Assembly (NCBI GenBank): GCA_007120095.1
Contig: SKOM01000236.1
Span: 1 to 26,132, forward strand
Direction: 5' to 3'
Length of the DNA: 26,132 nt
From: Candidatus Competibacteraceae bacterium
GTDB taxonomy: Bacteria > Pseudomonadota > Gammaproteobacteria > Competibacterales > Competibacteraceae
Of this stretch, positions 1-7,250 are shown piece after piece (the first letter of the stretch is position 1; each line of letters starts with the position of its first letter). Position numbers and translations under genes: made by a program. Below the pieces are notes generated by a model. That model was not told the DNA's origin. It did not search any database and worked only from the letters and a program-made list of their open reading frames with translations.

Positions 1-87
1 GCGTGGAGCTTAGCGGCGATAATCAAGCCATCTCCTTGGGCAGTCTCGGGGCAGGAACCCACCGAAGCGAGGGCAACTTCGCCGTAG
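1..87 (+). CDS. C-terminal tail of a probable TnpB (IS200/IS605 OrfB), 5' part outside the window
   Basis: An open frame runs from base 1 to a TAG at 85-87. It encodes 28 residues that include the stretch SGQEPTEARATSP. A Pro/Ser-rich tail containing QEP and then a stop just before a hairpin is what I know from the variable C-termini of IS200/IS605 TnpB proteins. Those are RNA-guided nucleases carried by the element, whose catalytic domains would lie left of the window. No RuvC or zinc-finger residue is present here, so the call depends on the tail and on the element-end hairpin at 91-112. The rest of the gene is not visible, so I cannot say whether it is intact. It could also be chance open frame inside the element end. 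Confidence 0.45.
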   Translation, partial: AWSLAAIIKPSPWAVSGQEPTEARATSP

Positions 88-90
88 GAA

Positions 91-112
91 TCCTCTTCCT
101 TTAGGGAGAGGA
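91..112 (+). repeat. hairpin at the IS element end (candidate omega-RNA 3' stem)
   Basis: TCCTCTTCC (91-99) pairs with GGGAGAGGA (104-112) around a TTTA loop, giving nine pairs with one G-U. The stem sits 4 bases after the TnpB-like stop codon and about 9 bases before the probable element boundary. It is the sort of subterminal hairpin recognised by the single-strand transposase TnpA and also part of the TnpB guide RNA scaffold. There is no T-run after it, so it does not look like an intrinsic terminator. Confidence 0.55.
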
Positions 113-117
113 GGACG

Positions 118-231
118 TCAAGTTTCTTTAAATGCCGTGAGTACAGCCCGAGGCTTGCCGCGCCAAGTGATGATCACGGTCTCACCATGCTCCGTAGCGG
201 CGATCAGTTCGCGAGTGCGCAGGAATGGCTC
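118..231 (-). pseudogene. truncated Phd/YefM-type antitoxin remnant
   Basis: The minus-strand frame encodes RTRELIAATEHGE, then TVIITWRGKPRAVLTAF and a stop. This is the conserved core of Phd/YefM antitoxins, in which a helix is followed by GE-V-ITxRGKP-AVL. Two defects are visible. The C-terminal end stops within the IS-like end (its last bases, GTCAA, belong to the element), so the toxin-binding tail is missing and no toxin gene follows in the window. The N-terminus is also short: the frame stays open upstream to an ATG at 330 but those residues do not look like an antitoxin. A Shine-Dalgarno sequence at 232-238 points to a start near CTG 220-222 or ATT 224-226, and neither is a usual start codon. 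I therefore call it a broken gene. An intact short homologue starting at 330 is possible but less likely. Confidence 0.5.
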
Positions 232-259
232 CCTCCTCAAATTACACCTTAAAGTGTAA
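232..259 (-). promoter_or_regulatory. operator-like palindrome and Shine-Dalgarno of the antitoxin remnant
   Basis: TTACACCTTAAAGTGTAA (242-259 on the plus strand) is an 18-base inverted repeat in which 8 of 9 pairs match. On the minus strand it is followed after 3 bases by GAGGAGG (232-238), a strong ribosome-binding sequence. A palindrome directly upstream of the coding start is the usual autoregulatory operator of Phd-type antitoxins. The site is intact although the gene behind it looks broken. Confidence 0.5.
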
Positions 260-408
260 CTTGAGGCTGGGGGGTATTCAAGCGCAAGCGGGAATTTATT
301 ACAGCCGTTTGCACTGATTAGCGGACTCATGGTGATACCGTGTAGGTCGTGCCCTACAGCCTACCGGCAATCCTTACGATGTCGGGCTATGGATCTGCTC
401 ATGGATGC

Positions 409-2640
409 CTACTCTCCAGGTCGGTCGGTTATAGGACGTGCCCGACGGGAAGCGGTTGTTAATACCCAGTACAGTACGGTACAAATCAGCGTGATAATAC
501 CTAGGGCAACAACTGAATATTGGTAACCGAGTTGGGCAATTAACACCGCCATCAGTAATGGTCCAATGACATTGCCGATGCGCTCCCAGAAGCGAAATAC
601 GCCCATGCCAGCACCTGGCCCCATCCGGCTCACAATGGACGTTTCGGTGACCAGTGCGGCTTGTGAGGAGACCGAGAAACTGTGCGCGATACCCAGTAAA
701 ATCACCATAATCAGTACCGGTATAATGCCCTCAAAAAACCAGAAGGACAATAAAGCAGCGGCTGTGATAAAACCACCGGCCATGACTAAATAACGCCGCA
801 GCCAAGCTTGAGGAAATAGATACGATACACCGGGGCCGATAAAGATCAGGCAAATGCTATATGTCATAATAATGCGCCCGATATTGGATTGCAGAGCATC
901 AATACTATTTAAATACAGTGGAGTGAAAAAAAACAAGAAACCGACCAGAACCAATTTGGCCGGGATGGCTTGTAACAATACCAGTGCAGAGAAATCCCGA
1001 TCTCGAAATACAGTAAACATCTGGGCGATTTTAAATCGTGCCGGTGCATCGGTATTCACTGGATCTTCCCGTGGTTTGAAATCACCACGAAATACTAATA
1101 CTGTAAAGATCAAAGTTAATCCAGTAAATACCGCACTGACATAAAATACATCGGCATAACCGATGCGTTCGGCGAGCATGGCACCAATGACTGTACCGCA
1201 GATATCGCCACTAAAAAACGCCGCTAAGAATCCAGCCATACCCATAGCGCGTGAGCGTTGATCCGTATTGTCGATAATAAAGCGCTGGCAGCAGATAAAC
1301 ACCATACCAAAACCGACCGCCACTAAGGCACGAAACGCGATCAGTTGAGTGATATCTTGAGCCACTGCGGTGAGTGCATGGCCGACGGCATTGAGAATCA
1401 ACCCGATTAATAATGGCCGTCGCCAGCCGAATGAGTCGGTCATGACGCCTGATAACGGCAGGCTGATGGCCATAATCAGCATGAAGGCGGATAAGGGCAG
1501 GCTGATGACCAGCTCACGGGACAGTCCTAAAACCGGTTCATACAGGCTGTCTACATATAGAGGGAAAAATGATAAGCTGAGGCCATCCGCCATAATGAAC
1601 AGAAAAATAAGCGGGCGAATCAGCGCTGTCGGTGTTACCGATACCGATTCCTGGGTTGGTAAGGCCGTTGCAGGCTGCAAGGGGTGGCTGGTGTCGGCCA
1701 GTTGACGGCGTAAGCGATGTAAACGGCCTTTGAATAATTCAAGCCCGGTATGGATTTGCGCAGCAATACCGGTGGTGTTATGAGTCGCTGGCAGGCGTTG
1801 TTTGCAGGCGTCGATCTGCTGGGTTTGGTGCTGTAGTGTGGTTTCGAGTGCTGGGCGGATCTGATGGAGTGTTTGCTGATAACCGAGTGCGGTGCAAAAT
1901 GCGGTCGAACTTTTGGCAATAATTCGATTGTAGGTATCGGCTAAAACCCCAATTTGTCCGAGGGCACTGTAGTCCTCAGTGCGTACCGGTTGCAACTGGG
2001 TCACATTGAGGGCGATATGATTGCGCAGCCGTTTTAATGGGTGGCTGATGTAATACACGACGAAAAAGGCTAAAAATTCGAACGTCAGCAACAGTGAGGT
2101 CAACATCACTGTCAACATATCCCATAAAATCTGCCGCGACTCCGCCTGGATGATTTGACCGGATAGGTGAATGTGTAAAAAACCTTGTACTGCGTCGTTG
2201 TGTCGCAGTGGAATGGTGATATCGGTATCGGCAGGCGATAAACCGAGTTCGGCTAATTCAAAGGCATGTTCGTCGCTGATTAAGCGTGAAGCTTCAGTGC
2301 CGTGTTCGATTTGTCGCGCTTGCATCGGGTCAGCGACAAAAAGGACATCCTTGGCCGGGCCGACAATCTCAATAAACGCGACCTCAGGCAGATCATTAAG
2401 AGACTGAGCCAGGGTCTGTTCGAGCCGGGCAATATTGTGCAGCGGGATACCCAGCGCCAGAATGTTTTCGATATCGGCTTTAAGAAATAGACCGGCGCTG
2501 CGGGTTTTGTCTTGTAAAGCGTTAATATAGCTGGACTGAAAGGCGTGGAGATTGTAATACGAATATATGGCCTGGCCGAGCATGATGACCAGACCCGCGA
2601 CCAAAAACACCATCACGCGCACACTAAGATCAAGTTTCAT
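409..2640 (-). CDS. fusion of periplasmic sensor, HAMP region and MFS transporter
   Basis: This 743-residue inner-membrane protein has two parts. Residues 1-250 look like the input half of a receptor: a transmembrane helix at about 7-25, a periplasmic domain of about 140 residues, a second helix at about 175-198, then a HAMP-like stretch (HPLKRLRNHI onward). A helical linker of about 85 residues follows. Residues 340-735 form a full 12-helix major facilitator domain, with the loop 2-3 signature GVMTDSFGWRRP at 398-409 and a repeat-like second half. The substrate is not identifiable; the fold resembles DHA1-type drug or metabolite exporters. Its ATG overlaps the TGA of the upstream sensor gene (ATGA), so it is probably translationally coupled as the last gene of the module. 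The sensor half resembles that of the preceding protein. I infer that ligand sensing or the partner phosphatase controls transport, but nothing in the sequence proves it. Confidence 0.85.
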   Translation of the reverse strand: MKLDLSVRVMVFLVAGLVIMLGQAIYSYYNLHAFQSSYINALQDKTRSAGLFLKADIENILALGIPLHNIARLEQTLAQSLNDLPEVAFIEIVGPAKDVLFVADPMQARQIEHGTEASRLISDEHAFELAELGLSPADTDITIPLRHNDAVQGFLHIHLSGQIIQAESRQILWDMLTVMLTSLLLTFEFLAFFVVYYISHPLKRLRNHIALNVTQLQPVRTEDYSALGQIGVLADTYNRIIAKSSTAFCTALGYQQTLHQIRPALETTLQHQTQQIDACKQRLPATHNTTGIAAQIHTGLELFKGRLHRLRRQLADTSHPLQPATALPTQESVSVTPTALIRPLIFLFIMADGLSLSFFPLYVDSLYEPVLGLSRELVISLPLSAFMLIMAISLPLSGVMTDSFGWRRPLLIGLILNAVGHALTAVAQDITQLIAFRALVAVGFGMVFICCQRFIIDNTDQRSRAMGMAGFLAAFFSGDICGTVIGAMLAERIGYADVFYVSAVFTGLTLIFTVLVFRGDFKPREDPVNTDAPARFKIAQMFTVFRDRDFSALVLLQAIPAKLVLVGFLFFFTPLYLNSIDALQSNIGRIIMTYSICLIFIGPGVSYLFPQAWLRRYLVMAGGFITAAALLSFWFFEGIIPVLIMVILLGIAHSFSVSSQAALVTETSIVSRMGPGAGMGVFRFWERIGNVIGPLLMAVLIAQLGYQYSVVALGIITLICTVLYWVLTTASRRARPITDRPGE

Positions 2641-3692
2641 CAGGTGTGGATCTCGTGCTGGTGGGCATGTGACTCAGGTGCGGGCAGTTGATCCAGTAAG
2701 GCCATGGTCTTGCGGTTGTCCTCAATCAACTCGGTAATCGTTGAGCTGAGCGTTGCGGGCAGTTCGGGATGGTCCAGCCATGAGTGCAGCAGCGCTTGGT
2801 ACAGTGACAGTTCATGGCGCGCGACGTCTATATCGGCCAGGGTGTGGTGCATGGACTGTAAGCGTTGATGAGTCGCTTGCACCTCAATCGCAACGCGCTG
2901 TAAAAATATCCCAATGTTGACAATATCATTGCTGATCGTCTCAGTATCCGGCACCAGGGGTACGGGCATGACGGGGTTTGCTACGGCATATGGTTCGCTG
3001 GCCCCCTTAAGGTTAGCCCGATGAGCATCAGGTGGATCAGACAACAGCCCCTGCTGAATGCGATCCAGGTCTTTTTGTATCGGACGGATAACAAACAAAA
3101 TCAACAGTACAATTAAAGCGATAGAGGTCAAGCCTAATGACCAGCCCAGCCGCTGCAAGGCACTTATCGCCATGGTTTTAATCTGAGCCCCAATGATTTC
3201 TTGGGAAAAGCTGCTGAGGACCACCCCGATCTGTGCACCATCGGAGCGTCTTATTGGAATCTGAATCAGATAATCTTGGTCATAGCGTTGGGTCAAGACG
3301 GTGTTGGACTCCCCATACTGGCGGCCATGTTGCGCAAACAGCGCCTGATCAGCCGTTGCGGTTCCCTTAAAATAGAGTAGTTGCCCCGTGCGGTCGGTGA
3401 CGGCAATACCGTTCAAATTAGGGTTATTGACCAGAAAGGTGGCCAGCATATCGTCCATGCCCTCAAAAGCAGCAAGAGGTTTACCCAAACGTACACCGCG
3501 TTCAATGGATTGCACCAGGTTGGTGCTGGCGGTTTCCAGGGTGGCAATTAGGGATTTTGTGTAAATTTTCTCGAAAGATGAGATGCTTAAAATAGAATTA
3601 AGCAGCAGCGTACTCAATAAAATCGCCATGGTCGCGACGACAATTTTAATCCAGAAATGCAGCGATTGTGGCAAGAGGCCCGCTCGTGGCAT
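2640..3692 (-). CDS. two-pass membrane sensor/adaptor without catalytic output domain
   Basis: The 350-residue protein has a helix at about 14-36, a periplasmic domain at about 40-182 of single-Cache-like character, a second helix at about 184-203, and a cytoplasmic tail beginning RPIQKDLDRIQQG. The tail is predicted to be largely helical (possible coiled coils at about 255-300) and shows no kinase, cyclase, phosphatase or MCP signature. The periplasmic part matches the neighbouring transporter fusion at spaced positions, for example LG-PL near residue 70, a Q-x-HG element near 120 and IPIRRSDG near 145 (IPLRHNDA in the fusion). Its ATG follows the TAA of the phosphatase gene with no gap, and its TGA overlaps the next ATG. 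I infer a sensory partner for the phosphatase, the transporter or both. No named family was recognised. Confidence 0.75.
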   Translation of the reverse strand: MPRAGLLPQSLHFWIKIVVATMAILLSTLLLNSILSISSFEKIYTKSLIATLETASTNLVQSIERGVRLGKPLAAFEGMDDMLATFLVNNPNLNGIAVTDRTGQLLYFKGTATADQALFAQHGRQYGESNTVLTQRYDQDYLIQIPIRRSDGAQIGVVLSSFSQEIIGAQIKTMAISALQRLGWSLGLTSIALIVLLILFVIRPIQKDLDRIQQGLLSDPPDAHRANLKGASEPYAVANPVMPVPLVPDTETISNDIVNIGIFLQRVAIEVQATHQRLQSMHHTLADIDVARHELSLYQALLHSWLDHPELPATLSSTITELIEDNRKTMALLDQLPAPESHAHQHEIHT

Positions 3693-5681
3693 TTAGGGTG
3701 TCTCCGCAGTGGTAGTTTGACCGTGATAGGCGATCATCAGCATGGTGATGTCGTCAGATTGCGGGGCGTCGGCGGCAAATTCGCTCAAGCGGCTACGAAT
3801 GTGCTGAATCAAGGATTCAGGACTCGCTCCGTGAGCGTGGCGGATCGTCTGTAACAGCCGTTCATCCGAAAACAACTCAAACTGAGGATTCATAGCTTCG
3901 GTGACCCCGTCGGTGTATAAAAACAGACTATCGCCTGGGGTTAGGGTCATGTTTAAATTGTGATAATCCATGCCCTCTATGGCACCGACCACCGGGCCAC
4001 TGATGCCCTGCACAAAATCGCATTCGCCGTGCTGAGTCATGATGATCGGCGGGTTATGGCCTGCATTGGCATAGCCAATCTGCCCCGTGTGGATGTCGAT
4101 GATGCCAAGAATAAGGGTTACAAACATGCTTTTAGGATTATCCTTACTGAGGCTGTCGTTGACTAAGCGGATAATGTGCCCCGGATCGCTTTCTCTGGCG
4201 GTGTAGCTTTGAATGAGTGTGCGGGTAATCGCCATATACAGAGCGGCGGGCATCCCTTTATCGGAAACATCGCCGATGGTGAAGCATAACCGGGTGTCAT
4301 CGAGCATGAAAAAATCATACAAATCACCGCCCACTTCTCGGGCCGGTTCCAGTAACGCGTAGAGCGCCAATTCACGATGGGTATCAGCGAGCGGCAGTTC
4401 TTGGGGTAGAAAGCTCATCTGAATTTCCCGCGCTACGTTCAGTTCACTTTGGTAGCGTTCTTTCGCGGCGGTTGTTTCCAGCAAACGGCGTACATTGTTT
4501 TTGAGTTCGGCCTGCATGAACAAAAAGGCGGCCGCCAGTGCCCCGACTTCATCGGTGTATTTACGGGTTAAGGTTTCGATGCACTTGGGGGTATAGGTGT
4601 TGGTAGTGAGATCCTGCTGGGCGAGCTGTTTTGCCTCGGTGGCCAACAGGCCAAGGGGACGTAAGATCAATTGGGCAAAGCCCATGGCGGCGATCACGCT
4701 GAGAACGAAAATCCCCCCAATTAATACCGATTGACGACGAACCAATTCCTGTGCGGGAGCTTGGAGTTCGGTTTCGGGGATGATGGCACCCAGAAACCAA
4801 TTCAGGGACTGGAAATAACGGGTGTAACTGACCAGGCGCTCGCCGTCAACCAGGATAACGCTGCGCTCGGGTCGGTCTCGTTGCATCTGTGGAGTTCGTG
4901 TGGGCAAATTCGGCAGCAGCCTTTCAGGGAAACCGATATGAGCCGGAGGGATGATAATTTCATGTTCTCGATTGAAAATAAACAGGGAACCCGTGTCGGT
5001 GATGCGCGCTTGGGCAAACTGACTTTCGAGCTCCTTTACGACTTGAGCCAGCCGAGCCTTTTCCCGCGCTTTGATGTGGGAAATATCGACAAAGGCCCCC
5101 AGAATCCAATCCCATGCCGGTGTACGCTGCAGAAAGGCGAGTTTTTGGATGTCTGGGTTGTCGTTTGGGGAGAATACGGCAAACTGAGCAAAAGACGACT
5201 GGGGTGTGTTGACCACGCCGGACAGCGGTTGTCCGCGAATGTCGCTGAGTTCGGAAAGATTTTGCTGCACCAGATTGTTTTCAGAATCGAAAAAAATCTG
5301 CCCTTGGGTATCTGCGATGAAAAAATTGGTGGTGCCCATATCTAATTGGGCGAGCCAGTTGCGAAATTCACTGACTGCTGAGGGGGTGGGATACGTGGTG
5401 TTTTGTGCGTACAGCGTCAAAACAGCCAGCACAAAGTCGGATTCACGTTGCAAGCGTTCGCGAGAGTGCTCAATACTGTCAATACGATCAGCGATGACAT
5501 TGCGGTATACGCCTTGCAGATTCAAAAACACTCCGTCAAGAATATTCTCGACATTATTCTGCTCGATGTGCATCACTTCACGCCCCACATCCCGGTGGGT
5601 CAGGTAAACAACTGCGCTGGCAGTGGACAATAAAACCAGTGCGATAAAGGCTATGAGTTTAGAATGCAGCGTCTTAAACAT
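3693..5681 (-). CDS. membrane Cache-HAMP-PP2C (SpoIIE/RsbU-type) serine/threonine phosphatase
   Basis: The 662-residue protein has a signal-anchor helix at about 9-27, a large periplasmic double-Cache-like region at about 30-310, a second helix at about 318-340, a HAMP region to about 400, a short coiled coil, and a SpoIIE-type PP2C domain at about 435-652. Metal-binding motifs are present: EVGGDLYDF (Asp453), GDVSDKG (Asp471), YTDGVTEA (Asp591) and SDDIT (Asp643/644), with NAGHNPP at 538-544. The catalytic site therefore looks intact. Such enzymes usually dephosphorylate a STAS-domain anti-sigma antagonist in a partner-switching pathway. No STAS or RsbW-like kinase gene is seen nearby, so the substrate is unknown. 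It is first in the three-gene module, 108 bases downstream of trkH, with no clear Shine-Dalgarno sequence before its ATG. Confidence 0.9.
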   Translation of the reverse strand: MFKTLHSKLIAFIALVLLSTASAVVYLTHRDVGREVMHIEQNNVENILDGVFLNLQGVYRNVIADRIDSIEHSRERLQRESDFVLAVLTLYAQNTTYPTPSAVSEFRNWLAQLDMGTTNFFIADTQGQIFFDSENNLVQQNLSELSDIRGQPLSGVVNTPQSSFAQFAVFSPNDNPDIQKLAFLQRTPAWDWILGAFVDISHIKAREKARLAQVVKELESQFAQARITDTGSLFIFNREHEIIIPPAHIGFPERLLPNLPTRTPQMQRDRPERSVILVDGERLVSYTRYFQSLNWFLGAIIPETELQAPAQELVRRQSVLIGGIFVLSVIAAMGFAQLILRPLGLLATEAKQLAQQDLTTNTYTPKCIETLTRKYTDEVGALAAAFLFMQAELKNNVRRLLETTAAKERYQSELNVAREIQMSFLPQELPLADTHRELALYALLEPAREVGGDLYDFFMLDDTRLCFTIGDVSDKGMPAALYMAITRTLIQSYTARESDPGHIIRLVNDSLSKDNPKSMFVTLILGIIDIHTGQIGYANAGHNPPIIMTQHGECDFVQGISGPVVGAIEGMDYHNLNMTLTPGDSLFLYTDGVTEAMNPQFELFSDERLLQTIRHAHGASPESLIQHIRSRLSEFAADAPQSDDITMLMIAYHGQTTTAETP

Positions 5682-5789
5682 CAGCAGGATAGGTGGTCAT
5701 GATCGCCGGGTATAAAGCGCTCTCAGCCGTGGTTATGGTTATCAGCCGCAGGTTTGCCCAACAATGCGACCTGAACAGTGGCCGCGCTG
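5682..5789 (-). promoter_or_regulatory. intergenic gap between trkH and the phosphatase gene, possible promoter
   Basis: This 108-base gap is the only sizeable break in the minus-strand run from def to the transporter fusion. On the minus strand a TTGACA (5788-5793, overlapping the trkH stop) matches a sigma-70 -35 box, but 17 bases further on there is only GTCGCA, a poor -10. I saw no terminator hairpin with a T-run. The gap suggests the phosphatase module may have its own transcription start, but the position is not settled. Confidence 0.25.
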
Positions 5790-7241
5790 TCAATGCCGCC
5801 AAAACGCGGGTGTGAGTAAAATCAACAAAGTAAAAATTTCCAAACGGCCAAGCAGCATAGCGAAACAGGCCATCCACTTTACCGGATTGGATTGAGCGGC
5901 GAAACTGCCGGCCACCTCGCCCAGGCCTGGACCGAGTAAATTGAGTGAAGCGATGGTGGCGCCAAACGCGGTTTCCAGGTCAAGGCCCATAGTCATATAG
6001 CTGCCGGTGAACACCAGCGCCGTGAGAATATACACCGTGTAAAATCCCCACACGGCTTGGGCGACTTCCTCGGGCACAGCACGATCACCCAGCTTGACTC
6101 GAAAAACGCCATGGGGGTGAATGGTGGAATGCACTTCGCGTACTCCCTGCTTGAACAGCAGCATGATCCGTAACACCTTAATGCCACCAGCGGTTGAACC
6201 GGCACAGCCGCCGATAAACGATAGACTCGCCAGCAATAAGGGGATAAATAAGGGCCACTCGGCGAAGGTGGCCGTACCGAAACCCGTGGTAGTCAGTACC
6301 GCCACCACTTGGAATGCGGCATAGCGTAATGAAGTCAGTAATGAATCATAGCTCAGGCTTAAAGCCAATCCCACCGAAATGACCAAAGTTGCACCGAGAA
6401 ATATGCCTAAGAAAGCCAGGACTTCCGGTTCGCGCCAATAAAGTCGCAGATCAAGATGGCGCCAGACGAGAAAATGCAGGGCAAAATTAATCCCGCCTAG
6501 TAACATGAAGGTCATGCAAATCATCTCGATAGCTACGCTATCAAAATAGCCGATGCTGTCATCATGGGTCGAAAAGCCCGCCGTGCCGACGGTGCTGTAG
6601 GCATGTCCAATGGCATCGAACGGCGTCATCCCCGCCAGCCAGTAGGCCAAAGCGCAGAGCACGGTGAGTGTGACATAAATCACCCACAAGACCCTTGCTG
6701 TGTCCATGATCCGTGGGGTGAGTTTTTGATCCTTGGCTATTCGCGAGACTTCGGCTCGGTATAACTGCATGCCGCCTACGCCTAACATGGGTAGAATAGC
6801 GACGGCCAGTACCACCACACCCAAACCGCCTAGCCATTGTAATTGTTGACGATAATAGAGAATGGAACGGGGTAAATCATCGAGACCGATGATCACCGTA
6901 GCACCGGTAGTGGTTAAACCCGATATGGCCTCGAATACAGCATCCGTCAGGCTCATGGCTGGATCGGATGATAGATAAAAAGGCAGCGCTCCAGCGGTGC
7001 CCAGTACACTCCAGAACAGGGTGACAATCACAAAGCCATCGCGAATACTGAGTTCGCGGCGTACCTGGCGCACCGGCCACCAGCAGAGCACGCCGAAACT
7101 GGCTGTTATCAGCAAGGCCATCAGAAAGGCGGTGGCTTCACCGTCACCATACCAATAGCTCACGGCAATGGGTGGTAAGTGGGTCAGACTGAACACGCCC
7201 AGCAGCACCCCCAGAATTTTCAGAATAATGCTGATGTGCAT
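5790..7241 (-). CDS. trkH: TrkH-type potassium uptake channel subunit
   Basis: The 483-residue polytopic inner-membrane protein has the four-fold M1-P-M2 architecture of the TrkH/KtrB/HKT superfamily. Selectivity-loop segments are seen in order: GLTTTGAT (about 107-114), STVGTAGFST (about 217), LTTTGFG (about 322) and NLLGPGLG (about 435). GGCAGSTAGGIK at about 347 matches the conserved segment between loops 3 and 4 in the family. Length is as in E. coli TrkH. It works with the cytoplasmic RCK regulator TrkA, encoded 9 bases upstream, for low-affinity K+ uptake. It is the last gene of the long minus-strand run that starts at def. Confidence 0.95.
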   Translation of the reverse strand: MHISIILKILGVLLGVFSLTHLPPIAVSYWYGDGEATAFLMALLITASFGVLCWWPVRQVRRELSIRDGFVIVTLFWSVLGTAGALPFYLSSDPAMSLTDAVFEAISGLTTTGATVIIGLDDLPRSILYYRQQLQWLGGLGVVVLAVAILPMLGVGGMQLYRAEVSRIAKDQKLTPRIMDTARVLWVIYVTLTVLCALAYWLAGMTPFDAIGHAYSTVGTAGFSTHDDSIGYFDSVAIEMICMTFMLLGGINFALHFLVWRHLDLRLYWREPEVLAFLGIFLGATLVISVGLALSLSYDSLLTSLRYAAFQVVAVLTTTGFGTATFAEWPLFIPLLLASLSFIGGCAGSTAGGIKVLRIMLLFKQGVREVHSTIHPHGVFRVKLGDRAVPEEVAQAVWGFYTVYILTALVFTGSYMTMGLDLETAFGATIASLNLLGPGLGEVAGSFAAQSNPVKWMACFAMLLGRLEIFTLLILLTPAFWRH

Positions 7242-7250
7242 TGCCGTTGG

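Larger units (their letters stand above)
1..121 (+). mobile_element. right (3') end of an IS200/IS605-family element
   Basis: Bases 88-121 read GAATCC, then a hairpin, then GAGGACGTCAA. This matches the way TnpB-bearing IS200/IS605 and IS1341-type elements usually end: a GC-rich hairpin just inside the end, closing on GTCAA or a close variant. In active TnpB systems this region is also the 3' end of the guide (omega) RNA, with the guide taken from the flanking DNA. The next plus-strand bases (from about 122) would then be the target flank, which here is the inside of an antitoxin-like gene on the other strand. Family membership is from memory of such ends. The left end and transposase are not in the window. 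Confidence 0.5.

Noticed and set aside
4731..5345. 204-residue plus-strand open frame
   Set aside because: It lies wholly antisense to the Cache region of the phosphatase gene, has no family-like motifs and no ribosome-binding site; it is a shadow of the real frame.
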